NCBI GenBank assembly: GCA_029378245.1
Contig: JARKIF010000002.1
Span: forward strand, 2,914,001-2,978,000
DNA from: Roridomyces roridus
Taxonomy: Eukaryota; Basidiomycota; Agaricomycetes; Agaricales; Mycenaceae
Length of the DNA: 64,000 nucleotides
Direction: 5' to 3'
Below are positions 11,766-22,162 of this stretch, piece by piece (position 1 is the stretch's first letter; each line of letters starts with the position of its first letter). The translations under genes and the position numbers were made by a program. The notes beneath the pieces were generated by a model. The model was not told the origin of the DNA. It saw only the letters and a program-made list of their open reading frames with translations, and did not search any database.

Positions 11766-14700
11766 ATGAGCGGCAACCTTACCGCTCAAGCAGGCCTGAG
11801 GATAGGTCCACTTGTGCTTGAGACTCTTGTCAAGCACTATTTCGACCGACTCAAAGCCAGCAAAGAACCCGTTACCCAGCTTAAGCGGGACGAATTACTC
11901 TACGACGAGGTGAGCCTAGTTCAAAGCAGGGAAGATTGATTTTGAACTAGGCTTGTAGGCATTCACCATTATCAAGGTAACCAGCTGTCGGTGCAAGTCG
12001 ATCGCGCTAACAGTCTTTGCAGACTTTCCTCAGTGAAGCCAGCTAGTGAATACGCCTCTCTTTCATATCTGATTGTTTATTGAATATTTTATCAAGCCAT
12101 ACCGTTGAAGAGGTTCAAGGTTGGCTTGGTCGCACTGTTTCCTTGAGCGGACTTTCATCTTCTCCCAGCCTTCTCCAACACCCGCACCCCCTCACCCCCA
12201 TGGGTCCATGTCGTCAGACTTGTGGTGCCCATGTCCTGCTGCGACGAGGCTTCCACAGTACGAATTTCCGGATTGTATCTTCCGGACTCTCATCACTTGT
12301 AGTACCTCATCACGGCCTTGGGTGGAGAGGATGCAGCACGCTCTATCATCGGGGGCTGCAAGTGGTGGCAAGTTCGGGGAGTGAATGGGTAAGCGCCGGT
12401 CCCTCGTCGAATCTTTTGGTTACTAACCTCTTTAGTGTGGAGGCGCAGTGGATTACGGCCAAGAAAGACTGGGAAGAGGCCAAGCGGCGCTATAAATCGC
12501 GCAGCGAAACCAAGCCTGCCTCTGACGTTCCTTTGGAACCCGACTCGGAGTCAGCGCCGTACGAGGAGCACATGGACGAGATGCGATGCATTTTGTATGC
12601 CCATGGTGGAGGCTACTACTTTGGCAGCGTCGACCAAGAGCGCTACAGCATACAACGCCATGCCAGAAAGATAAACGGTCGCGTTTTCGCTGTCCAATAT
12701 CGTTTATCTCCACAATACCCGTCCGTAACTCTGTCTAATGCAAGGCATGTTATAACATGCATCACAGCTTTCCATGCGCGTTGCAAGATCTTCTCGCATC
12801 ATGTAGTTTTCTTTCTTACCCATCTTTCATTGGCGCTTATATCCTTCCCAAAGATTTATATCTAATTAAACCACCACCCGAGGCTTCGCATCGACCTGTG
12901 AACCCCGCGCACATTGTAGTTTCCGGCGATTCGGCGGGAGGAGGATTGACTCTGGCTTTGCTGCAGATTCTGCGTGACACCGGTCTTCCTCTACCCGCCG
13001 GTGGAGTTCTCATCTCGCCGTGGTGCGACTTGACCCATTCTTTCCCCAGCATATACACCAACACCGACACTGTATGCACCACGCTTTATTTCCCAGCCAT
13101 ATGTTGATTCTTTCTGCAGGACGTTATACCCTCATATGGACTCTCGTTTCAAAAACCGAGCTCTTTATGGCCGCCCCCTTCCGAAGACATGAGCCGCAAA
13201 GTACATACTTCCCTGCGGTCATGGGTTCGGAGCACCTTCAGTCAAGGAGACTCTCACACACCGACACCTCCGAGTCCAAATACCGCCACTACGTCGGTTA
13301 CTGACGTTCTCGGCGCACCTGCTACTGCGGTGGGAGCGGCTACGGACGTTGCGTCTGATGCTCCGGCGGATGTTGCGTCTGATACTGTAGAGGACGCGCC
13401 GACGGACGTTACCGCAGACGTTGCACCTCCCCCTGCGAAACCAGCTGCTTTTGATCTTGGTGCGACGGCCTCTGTCCCGCAAGATGGCGAAACTGTCACA
13501 CTCACCACCGAGTCGGGCGAGGTACTGCGGATCGACAAGCAGGTTCACCTTTATGCCCAAAACTCCTTGATCGTCCATCCGCTCATTTCCGGGGCGATGA
13601 GCTACCTTGGGGGTCTTCCGCCGCTTCTCATCATTGCTAGTGACAAAGAAGTGCTCCGCGACGAGATCATCTATACTGCTCACAAGGCGGCGAATCCTGA
13701 CAAATACCCGATTCTCAGAGACGATATTCGAAAGTTGTATCCCCCTCTCGAAGGCATAGAGAGCAGATATGGGCCGACCAAAGTGCACCTTCAAGTGTAT
13801 GATGACACGGCACATGTCTTGCCTGTTCTTTTCGCCTTTACCACCCCGGGAAAATACTGTTATCGGGCCGTTGCGTCGTTTTGCAGGCACGTCACGGGTA
13901 TGAGGCATCCCCAACGCCAGCCCACCGTGCCAACGGCTCAACAGGACAAGTCGGATCCCGGTCAGGCGTCCACCTCTGATGGACCAGATGAGCCTGCCTC
14001 TGGAAAGCCTGTGCGGCGTGTCAAATCGGCCATCAGTTTCCGGCGCTTGTCTGTTTTTCGATCATCTACGCTCCCCCCTGTGCCGTCTCCACGTATTCAA
14101 AATGGGCCCATGGTGGAATCGCCGAGTCCCATAGAAGATGCCGGCTCGTATGTCTCCACGAATCCAAGTACAAACGCCGCACCGAACAAGAGTGGGTCCA
14201 CCTCGAGTGATGTCGCGGGGCCGCGCTTCGCCGCAGAAACCTCGGCGCCTCAACCTCCAGAATCAGAACGCACCGCGGGCGAACCAGTCGTGTATTCCGA
14301 CTGGAAGGACGGGATCATGATTCGCGAACGGGTGTCGACGCGTGGGGTGGTACGCGCTCTGGAAGCTGAGGAGGAGCTGAGTGCGTTCAGCGTTGCTCCG
14401 GAGAATGTTGGTGTTGTATCGGAGGCTGCTGTGAGGCGGTTCCTCGATACTTCGCAGCGGTTTGACCGCAAGTTTGCGAGTGCGGCCAAGAAGGTTGAGA
14501 AGCATCGCAGTCGCAACTTGGAGCGCGCCAAGAAGGACACTGTGCGGAATATGAGTGTGCTGCAAAACTACCTTGGTCGAGAGGCAGAGAACAAGAAGAC
14601 GAGTCGGGGCGAAACAGCCAAGGGAATCAAGGAAGGGTTGATGGCGTCGTCGGGAACTTGGGGTTGGGCGCTGGATTCCGGTGAGAATCCGCCACCGAGC

Positions 14701-14955
14701 AGCATTGTTTCGCGGAGGGATACCCAGGAGGCGCTTCGACTGGCACGCATTGCGGACCAGCCGATGCTGCAATCAGAGCACTCGGTGACGGGCAATAACC
14801 TTTGGTCGGTGGTCATCAACTTCTTGACTGTGAATCCCGACAAGGGCAAGTTCAAGAAGGCGGAGGAGGCGGAGGGCCTTCCGGTGAGGAAGTCGACACT
14901 GTCCAAGATTTTTCCTCCCAAGCGCAAAGATATAGAGAAGGACGAAGTGGTGTAA
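11766..14955 (+). CDS. Alpha/beta hydrolase (HSL/arylacetamide-deacetylase-like lipase or esterase)
   Basis: The Alpha/beta_hydrolase_3 fold shows the oxyanion-hole motif HGGGYYFGS (12603), the nucleophile elbow GDSAGGG (12928), the acid region [10 protein letters not shown] (13640) and the catalytic-His region DDTAHVLPV (13803). The gene starts at [10 protein letters not shown] with about eight introns. Early exons are joined through FLSEASYHTVEEVQ and [13 protein letters not shown]. Homologous steryl-acetyl or lipid esterases act at membranes. The C-terminal half is unusual: an Ala/Val/Thr-rich insertion with repeated DVASD/DVTAD blocks (13300-13430) sits inside the catalytic domain. A long, probably disordered and coiled tail (14000-14955) follows the catalytic His, with a conserved-looking block [18 protein letters not shown] near 14310. 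The substrate cannot be told from sequence. Confidence 0.85.
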
Positions 14956-15029
14956 TACATAATCGAATAATAAGGTTACATCTGGTAGCAGTAGAATAAG
15001 CCAAGCATCGCTGAGAGATAAGGTGTCGT

Positions 15030-15780
15030 TCACGACTTGAGAGCTTTGTATTCCGCCTCCACGGCTCGCGACCGTTCGGATCTTGCATGTTGACCGGGAA
15101 TGCCCTGTCGAAACAAGGTGGGAATGGCATCGGACACGGACTGGAGAGATTGCTCACTTGACCCAGTTCACCGACCACAGCATGTAATTGAGCAACGACT
15201 TCGCCGTCGAGAGGGAACTGTGGTTCCGAGTCCATATCGTCGTCCTCGTCCGGTGTAACGTCTTCTGCATCGAGGCCGCCCCACTCGTCAAGTAACGGTT
15301 GGAGATCCTTGGCGAGTTCACTGGGTGTTTCACGTCGTTGGCCAGCAATTTGGGAGTGTAGTTTGAGGCGGCTGTCGGCCAAGGCCCACACGCGTCGGTC
15401 AAGAACCTCGTCGAAGGGCTCGGCGTCTAACACGATTTGGAATGAATGGATAGATGTGGGATTATTGCGGCATACCTACCTTGCTCGTGTAGTTGGAGAG
15501 TATCGTAATCGCGTCCGTTTATTCGGATGTTGTGCTGGGCAATGGTGAATGTCCTGTCGACGAACTACTGGAATGGATGAGGGAGAGGGGCGGGTTTTGT
15601 TGAGAGTGCGAGCACCTCTTGTCCGTGGTTGAGCATCACGGCGGTCTGGGCTTCGGAGAGGTTGCGACGCTTGGCATCCTGGAGCAGTGTGTCCCTTGTC
15701 TTTTGGGCAAAGTCGGACTTTAGTCTGAGCCAGACGCGCATGGAGGGTATCTCGATCCGAGGTAGTTGTTGGGTGTCCAT
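15030..15780 (-). CDS. NSL1: Kinetochore protein Mis14/Nsl1 (MIS12 complex subunit)
   Basis: The ATG at 15780 opens MDTQQLPRIEIPS. Exons then give a Mis14-type helical protein: AEAQT/LNHGQE joined to FVDRTFTIAQHNIRINGRDY, then EPFDEVLDRRVWALADSRLKL, IAGQRRETPSEL, and an acidic linker (DEDDDMDSE) before a final helix. The pattern of EPFD..LD..V..L...RL followed by RR..P is that of Mis14/Nsl1, which with Mis12, Nnf1 and Dsn1 connects the inner kinetochore to Ndc80. Length of roughly 190-200 residues suits the family. The last intron (near 15150) is uncertain: a C-terminus ending AEYKALKS is reached only with a very short (about 35 nt) intron. It converges tail to tail with the upstream hydrolase, 74 bp away. 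Confidence 0.72.
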
Positions 15781-17113
15781 GAACAAGGCGTGTTGAAAGA
15801 GACTCGTGACCGCTACTTTTTCGACCAGAACCGCCCAGAAACAAGGTTCGTGCTTGAAACCTCCCTCGTTCTCCTGGATGTAAACCTCAGTATCATACTA
15901 CGCATCGGACGGGAGGACTCTGTCGCTCTCAAATGACACCGTCTGCAGATGCAGACCTTATCTTCTCTCTGATTGTTCTTTTTGTTACCGCCAATCTTCC
16001 GTGCTCAAGGACCTTCCTTGCAGGATAGCAGCCAGCGGATCATGGGGCCAATCCACCCGGATCGTCGTGCCTCGAGGCTTACACGTTCTGTCATTGCGAC
16101 GAGGACAAAGCGTGCCCATTGTTTATAACTGCGCACTTGACGATGCAGGTATTACTTTCCCCTCTGCGCCCTGCCCTCAGCTCAGTGCGTCTCCAGGAAT
16201 TATCCATGGAAATCGATCTCTGCGATATGCTGCTCAAGATGAGACTGAGAGAATCAGTGCGTTTTCCACCGCTGGCACTCGCACCCAGTCCCACTGAATC
16301 CTCCCGAGATAGGAAAGCGCAGGCGCCAACATAAATGCGCCACTACAGCCCAGCGACTCAAACATGCTCGACGCACAAATGTACAACGTGAGTGGCCCCC
16401 ACATCGTCTGCGTCGCCTTTGTGACATCATCCAGTGCAACGACGCGCCAGCACATCCAAACGTGGCCGAATCGTCGCCGTATCAAGGCTGCGCGTACCTG
16501 CAGCATATGCAATCCCGGCTCGAAACCTTCCCAACCACCGGCGGCGAATACATCGAGTCCATCTTCACACATCGCCAAATATTCTTCGCATTCCCCGGAG
16601 GTCATCGATCTTGTGCCCGGGCGTACAGTGACCTAGCATGCTATCTGCAGCATAGGGAACGGAGGGCGGACCGAGAGGCTGACCAGGAGGCGGCCACTGC
16701 GTTCAACTATGAGGCAGAGTTTATTGCTTCGGTGGTCTCTTGAATATACCATGTACCCGTTCACATTAATTTGATCCGGCTTTCATCTTGTTCTCAGCCA
16801 TTGCGCTACAGGCTACCTCACCGCACGAGACCAGGTCTGCAAGTGTAACTATGCTCGTACTTGGCAGTGTCCTCGGAGATGCACCGCCTTGCGCAAATTT
16901 AGCCCAGACCTGCGCGGATTTTATGTCAACACGGGCGCTCGTAGCACTGACTCCCTACTACCATCTTGGAGATGCAGCGAAATAGCTCGAATGTGTATTG
17001 TGCGTGCGATTTCCTACGACGCGCTCTTGATCTAACCTCTTTCAATCCAGCCCCGCAGTTCGCACTCCAGCCAATGAACTCGCGACATAATTCAGAGGAA
17101 ACGGCCCGTAAAG
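15781..17113. other. Region without a confident gene; possible short spliced ORF
   Basis: A plus-strand exon pair can be read near 16050-16297. A Cys-rich segment (CLEAYTFCHCDEDKACP) joins through a GT-AG intron at 16147 to an exon ending GTRTQSH. A second open frame runs at 16462-16743. Neither resembles a family I know, and minus-strand frames across 16234-16605 also stay open with a hydrophobic stretch. 16745-17070 probably holds the promoter of the next gene. Confidence 0.25.
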
Positions 17114-17985
17114 ATGTCCCACCGCCAGCAACTTCCGCCTCTCATGACAAGGCTGACGCGAAAGCGCGACGGCAAGCTGCAAAGGGTAGATCACTTGATC
17201 GAAGGACTCTTTTCAACTGACGGACTTGTCCTACGCCCAGATTTGACGCAGTCATGGATGGATCGTCTGCAATTGATCAGTGTTATCGTGCGTAATGTTT
17301 CTGTCCCGATTCGGGCTTGACGAGGGCGTCCCTAGACAACCTTCTTCGCTTCCACCGAAGCCGGAATGTTACAAGTCACCACTCCCGGGGGTGCCGAATC
17401 TAGCACTGCTGCGATTATTCAGATCACCAACGCCGCTTTCCTCGGAGCCCTTGTTTTGCACATTTGGGCTGGTGAGGCGGGTGCACATCTGAATATGCGC
17501 TAATCGCTAACGCCAATGATGCAGCCATCATCTCTTTCATGGCGGCTTTCTTCCTCGTTCGCTACAATCTCAAAGAGGCAAAGGAGGAAGAGTTGCAAAC
17601 CCGTCTCGTTTCCGAACCGATTCCCGCCTCTCAACTACTACCGAGGCCTGACACGGACGAATCTCTAGTCGGCGTGTTGATAAGGCCACTCAATGTTTGG
17701 ACCGCGAACCCTCACCTCGAGCAGGTAGGACCATTTCAACGATGTAGTCTTTCCCTATCATGATCTCACAGACATTAGATAGGACCCTTCCAACTAAAGC
17801 CGCCTACGCATCTGCTCAGTCGGTGCCACAATCTGTGCATCCTGCTGACATTCGTTGGCTTTGCCTTGGCGTTGCTCGGTATCGTGGCTTTTGCATGGGG
17901 TCAGAATCCTGTTTCGGTGGGCGTAGTAACCTCAGTCACTACGGTTTTCTGTTTTGTGAGTGCGGTGTGGGTGTTTTTGCATTGA
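17114..17985 (+). CDS. Four-helix membrane protein of unknown function
   Basis: Exons join as QSWMDRLQLISVI / TTFFASTEAGMLQVTTPGG...HIWA / AIISFMAAFFLVRYNLKEA...NPHLEQ / IGPFQLKPPTHLLSRCHNL...AVWVFLH. Two hydrophobic segments lie around 17410-17560, with an acidic loop after them. Two more follow (17850-17985: LCILLTFVGFALALLGIVAF and the C-terminal helix). I know this arrangement only as an uncharacterised basidiomycete family and can give no function. Four introns of about 48-55 nt are clear (for example 17288-17335). The start is uncertain: ATG 17114 gives a continuous first exon, but an upstream ATG at 17074 in another frame could be used with an extra intron. Confidence 0.6.
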
Positions 17986-18039
17986 TTTGTTTGTACTCTA
18001 CGCCGTGGCGCTTCGGAATGCTATATACCGTTCGTCAAC

Positions 18040-19167
18040 ATCTTAGAGGACGTAGCAAGCGTGATTCTCGAGTGTTCTTAGAGCAGAGAGGACGTAGTAA
18101 GCGCGATTGTCCAGTGTCGACGAAGAGCGAGGGTCGGGAGCAGTCCCAACAAGGAAACGCCGTGGGTACAGCCACTGATTAAGGACTGAATGCTTATTAT
18201 TTGACGTTCCGTCTGCGTCTTCTTCTTCTGCTTACGACCAAGGACGACTCGAATACATAGTTTCCCCGACGATTCCTTGGTGCATCTCGTCCGTGCCTCC
18301 ACCGCCGCCGATATGACTCGTTCGATCGAGTTCCCGAGTAAAATAAATGCGGATGCGAGTTCCCGAGTAAAATGGAATGGAGACTCGATCACGTCTATAA
18401 AAACAGGTCAACATACAATCCCTCTTTCTTCGTTACCACCAGTTGCTTCCCAAGGGGAGGTACGTCACTCGCCCTTTCCACCTCGCCATTCACTCACATC
18501 TCCTACAGCGACTGCACCAGCCAGGAGAAGATGAAGCTACACCAGCCGCCGACCCCAGTGTGTGCCCAACACCCTGAATCTATCATCAACGCACACTGGC
18601 ACCACCGGCGAGCGGGGGCCATCCTCCGGCACTAGCGATGTGGTGGATCATCTCAGTGAATTTCCAGCGTTTCTTCACCTCGCCATTGACTAACTCGCTC
18701 TTGCAGAAGCCTCTCGTGGCCAGTTCTTCGTGCGAACCGCTATCTCCTTTCCCCTTTCCTCTCGCTAACTCGCCCGCCCAGGACAGAAACCCCGCCGCGT
18801 CCAAGTGCTCGCCGCTGGTACGGAGGTCCCGACTCCTCGAGAAGACTTCAAGACTGCAAGAGGGCCGCATGGGTTCGGTCGTCACTGACGAGTCGCGTCG
18901 TTGCCCACCTCATTCTCCTTACTCACTTCCACTCAGATGTCCTTCGGTCCACACTTCTTCTGCAGGTTGCGCCGAGGGTCGCTGTTCGCATGGCGACCTC
19001 TCTCGACGGCGCCTTCAACGTCGTCCTCGATGGAGTTGGATTGGGTTGGTAGTTAGCTACATGCGGGCTGAGTTGAGGGGTTTGGAAGATGAAGAAGACA
19101 CGGAGAGGGAGGATCCAGGAGCGCCGTGTTTGGGCTCAAGGGATCTAGATACAGTAGCTTAGCCAGC
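18040..19167 (+). repeat. Dispersed element, copy A (degenerate gene with TATA box)
   Basis: This is one of three copies in the window (B 27361-28665 minus, C 61741-63465 minus). All share, in order: a GGACGTAGCAAGCG motif, the peptide-like block MTRSIEFPSK, a TATAAAA box, a 5' GT-AG intron (gtacgtc...ctacag), an ATG opening MKLHQPPTP, two or three further conserved splice sites and an end at gcttagccagc. Copy A has lost two bases just after the ATG (codons for VCAQH instead of VCAPN), and a GT donor present in B and C (gtcactgGTgag) reads gtcactgACgag. It therefore looks like a pseudogene. A 39-bp imperfect direct repeat (18046 and 18085) carries two GGACGTAG motifs. No transposase, terminal inverted repeats or reverse transcriptase is visible. 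The encoded peptide is not recognised. Confidence 0.7.
18396..18403 (+). promoter_or_regulatory. TATA box of element copy A
   Basis: TATAAAAA occurs at the same place in all three element copies. A pyrimidine-rich probable start region (ccctctttcttcg) lies about 25 bp downstream, then the 5' intron. Confidence 0.55.
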
Positions 19168-19354
19168 GTTCGGGCTTCTCATAGTACACACCTACGATAC
19201 CGACCACATACATACGTTACTTTACCTTATCCACCGTATAGCACACTCGCAATACAATCATAGTCCTTAGCACACCATTCAGAGTGACACCCAATAAAAA
19301 TCCCATTGTCTATGACAGTCTATTATCCAAATGAAAGAAAAAATACCCCAGCTC

Positions 19355-20684
19355 TCAAATCGTCTGGAACGCCGAACCACCTGCCTTCGAGTCGAGTGTG
19401 ACCACGTCCTTCAGGCCCATCACTTCGAAAAATTCGCGCGGTCCCATACCCTTGGCGGCAGAAAAGTCCGTCCCGGTTTCCTTGAGCGCCTTCATCGCCG
19501 CCCGGACGGCATGCACCATTGGGACGCAGGACGCAAGAGAGAAGACTATTGTGGATTAGAATTATTGGACAGATGCGAAGAAGTTCTCGCACTGATGATC
19601 TTGGCCCCAGTGGCTTCAGCTTCCTTGGACGTGAACGAGGGGGTCAAGCCACCCGAGATGACGTTAACGAGAACCTGCATTCAATTATCAGCAAGGAAGA
19701 AACTGACAGACAATATACACACCGGCTTCGGCGCCAACGCGTTCACCGTATGCTCAAGCAAGTGCTTCGTTTTGACACCCTCGATGAAACAAACATCTGC
19801 ACCGGCATCTGCTGCGAGCTTCAAGCGGGTGATTGCCTCCTCCATGCCAAGCACCTGCGCCGAATCCGTGCGCCCGATAATGACAAAATCCGAACCACCA
19901 GGGATGGAGTCGCGTGCAAGCACAGCAGCACGGATCCGGGTGACGAATTCCTCGCGAGAGACGACCTGTTTGCCGAGAAGGTGACCACAGCGCTTGGTTT
20001 GGACTTGGTCTTCGATGTGCAGGCCTGCGACTCCCGCACGGGCGTATTGGGTCACGGTGCGGGCGACCATAGCGGGACCGCCAAACCCGGTGTCTGCGTC
20101 GGCGATCACAGGGACGGTGGGCTCGAGACTGCAGACCATTTCTGCCGCCTAGAAAAAATGTTTCAAATGGTGTGAAAATGACTGTGAAGGAAAGAATTAC
20201 CCCAACAAAGTCGTTCAGGGTCGCGATCGCGAGATCTGGTTGGCCCAATCGCTGGTCGGATGTCAATGTGGGATCAAGCCATAGGAGCGAAGAACTCACG
20301 GATGCCGTGGTAGCCGCACCACTAAGAGGGTATCAACACTGGAGCTCGTAGCGCATGGTGGAATACAAACCTTTGGTAGAGGCAGTCAAAACCAGCCTCA
20401 AGGGCGCAGCGCGCGCTGATGCCGTCGCAGATTCCCGGCGCAGTCTAAAGTATATCAGCACTCGTTCGCAAAGAAACCCATGCACGTACGATGATTCCAG
20501 GGCGGGCGAGCATCTGGCGGAGTCGCGTAGAAGGATTGCTCGAAAGGGGGCCGTGCATATAGTTAACAGGATCGAGACGCGCGTTGTAGTAGATAGAGGA
20601 AGCACTGCGGTTTTCGAGCTTGGGGTTGGCGTTCCAAGTTCCTGGGGCGGAGGTGGGCATGAGGAGGTCGAGGGAAGGGGACAT
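19355..20684 (-). CDS. Isocitrate lyase/PEP mutase-family enzyme, copy 1 (oxaloacetate acetylhydrolase-like)
   Basis: The ATG at 20684 opens MSPSLDLLMPTSAPG. Exons give a TIM barrel of the ICL/PEPM superfamily: DGISARCALEAGFDCLYQSGAATTAS, PVIADADTGFGG (metal-binding Asp residues), HIEDQVQTKRCGHL with the KRCGH active-site loop, FVIIGRTDSAQVLGMEEA, and PVLVNVISGGLTPSFT. Family members cleave C-C bonds of oxaloacetate, dimethylmalate or methylisocitrate. The KRCGH loop with a TPS motif in the late strand suits the oxaloacetate acetylhydrolase group (oxalate plus acetate), but this is inference. Five short introns fit. It is the left-arm twin of the gene at 25852-27180. Every coding difference I compared is silent, so the two proteins appear identical. 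Length is about 340 residues, no targeting signal seen. Confidence 0.88.
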
Positions 20685-20954
20685 GTTGAGCTGGCAAGTT
20701 CTGTGGGGAGGTGGAGCTGCGAAGAGGCGCTTTTAAAGGATTCTAGAGAAATAGACATGGGAATGAGATGAGTAGCATCGGCGTTAGACAAGTTGGAACG
20801 GCGAAAAGCCACCACCATCTTCCTTTGTGGCAGGCCGACCGCAATACTGATTCAATCACATGTCTGGATTAGAGAGTGGAGAAGAGATCGAGAGATAATC
20901 TATAGCCTCGAGCGCGACTCAGAAATCGCCAGGGAGAAGTTATTGGATTCGCAG

Positions 20955-21120
20955 AGCTGCGAGCTTTCTTGGAGCTTTCCCACTGAGCTGGGAAAGGATA
21001 CACCGAGAAATTTGGAAAAGATGCAACGAGGTGGTTAAAACTGCGGATTGAACCCGAGATGAGAATTTATCGGAAAGCTGCGAGTTTCCTTGGAGCTTTC
21101 CCATCGAACTGGGAAAGGAT
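20955..21120. repeat. Pair of diverged hairpin-forming repeat units
   Basis: Two units of about 45 bp (20955-21000 and 21076-21120) share agctgcgag, ttggagctttccca and ctgggaaaggat. Each contains the inverted pair CTTTCCCA/TGGGAAAG separated by 6 bp. The copy in the other arm is at 25428-25585. The region upstream of the isocitrate lyase-like gene is thus built from degenerate repeats. Function unknown. Confidence 0.75.
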
Positions 21121-21445
21121 GAACACTTGGCAAGATATTTGAAAGACGGCCCTGCCTTGTCCCAATGAGGCAGGTCTCGCTTTCTTCAGAACCGTGACGG
21201 AAGTGGACATTCACGCCTAGGATAACGGTCCTTTTGAAGCATTAGCCTCTGGAAGCGAAATCTAACATACGCGTTGGAGGTCAAACTGAAAAGGAGACCT
21301 GCCATATTGAGATGCCGCCGGCCCATCTGATTTCCCTTTGTGTTCCTCCGTCGACTCTCTGTGTGACTGTCTTCTGCGGGAAAGTCTTGTTCGCGAGACT
21401 AGAAAAGATGCAGCCATTGAAACTGTTGATTGAAACCGGGATTGG

Positions 21446-21535
21446 CGCAGTCGGAAGCACGGTCATCGGAAAAAGCACATGAAGTGGACTATTCGCGGCC
21501 TTTGAATCCTCGCGCCGAATGCGTCGCTGGGCACC
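21446..21535 (-). repeat. About 90-bp direct repeat unit (left-arm copy)
   Basis: It is the reverse complement of the unit at 25001-25091. A third, more diverged copy lies just outside the right arm (24428-24525). Confidence 0.8.
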
Positions 21536-21724
21536 CCCACAAACTTCAGCTTAGGATCTGAACAACCAGCAATTTTTTGCTCTTCAACAGCTCGTTTCAG
21601 AACAGGTTGGCACCGTTACATTCAAGTTGTATTTGCGCCATGTACGGTCTTGGCACTGTCCCATTCCAGGGTCCGGGGAACTTACTCCTAACTTCCGCGT
21701 ACTTCATATCCTCGTGCGGCGCTC

Positions 21725-21979
21725 GTGGGCAAAGGACTTGGCAACGGCAATCTCACGCCAACCGTTTGCTTATCGTTGATACACGACCCAACCCACGAGG
21801 GAGTCGAGAAGTACTCGGAGCTACTGGAAAATGCTGTCTGGAATGACACCGAGCTCTGGTGGACGCAAACTCTATCTTCCACGAGGGAGACTAGAAACAA
21901 GCCCCTGTGCATGCAGTCACCGCAACGCCATGGTCTCAAGAATTGTGAGATCAATCTCAGTCGTCGACGGTGGCGTTAA
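21725..21979 (+). other. Open frame / possible gene fragment at inner end of left arm
   Basis: An open frame beginning GKGLGNGNLTPTVCLSLIHD reads as plausible protein for about 80 residues (EGVEKYSELLENAVWNDTELWW). It has no recognisable domain, promoter or splice partners. An identical copy lies at 24557-24811 on the minus strand. It may be an exon fragment carried with the duplication or chance; I do not recognise it. Confidence 0.3.
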
Positions 21980-22162
21980 TACGGCCATTGGAATTCCCAC
22001 CGACGGACTCCCGTTTGACCAACGACCCGGGCCTTTCCCTAACTCCACTCGCATTATACCTTAACTCCACTGGCATTATGGCCCTCCGCTACTGCCCTTG
22101 CCCCATCCAGCGCTCGTTCCTCGCCTCTTAAGGCTCGATGGCCCCTAGGAACCTTCAATACA

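Larger units (their letters stand above)
19168..22011 (+). repeat. Large inverted repeat, left arm
   Basis: The whole arm recurs in reverse complement at 24525-27360. Compared by eye, long stretches are identical, with only scattered substitutions and a 1-nt difference in an intron of the isocitrate lyase-like gene. The inner end is sharp: the arms match through ccgacggactcc and then differ (cgtttgacc here, gcagtcgg there). At the outer end the repeat runs into element copies A and B, which match less well. The spacer of about 2.5 kb holds the cytochrome b2 gene. Confidence 0.95.

Noticed and set aside
18638..19162. LSm/Sm-like match in the element (RRGSLPSLDGAFNVVLDG in one frame)
   Set aside because: It resembles an LSm6 strand only over about 18 residues, in one of several possible frames; no second Sm motif follows.
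19331..20175. Plus-strand frames of 217-218 residues in the left arm
   Set aside because: They are antisense of the isocitrate lyase/PEP mutase gene; the same holds for their twins at 26252-27204.
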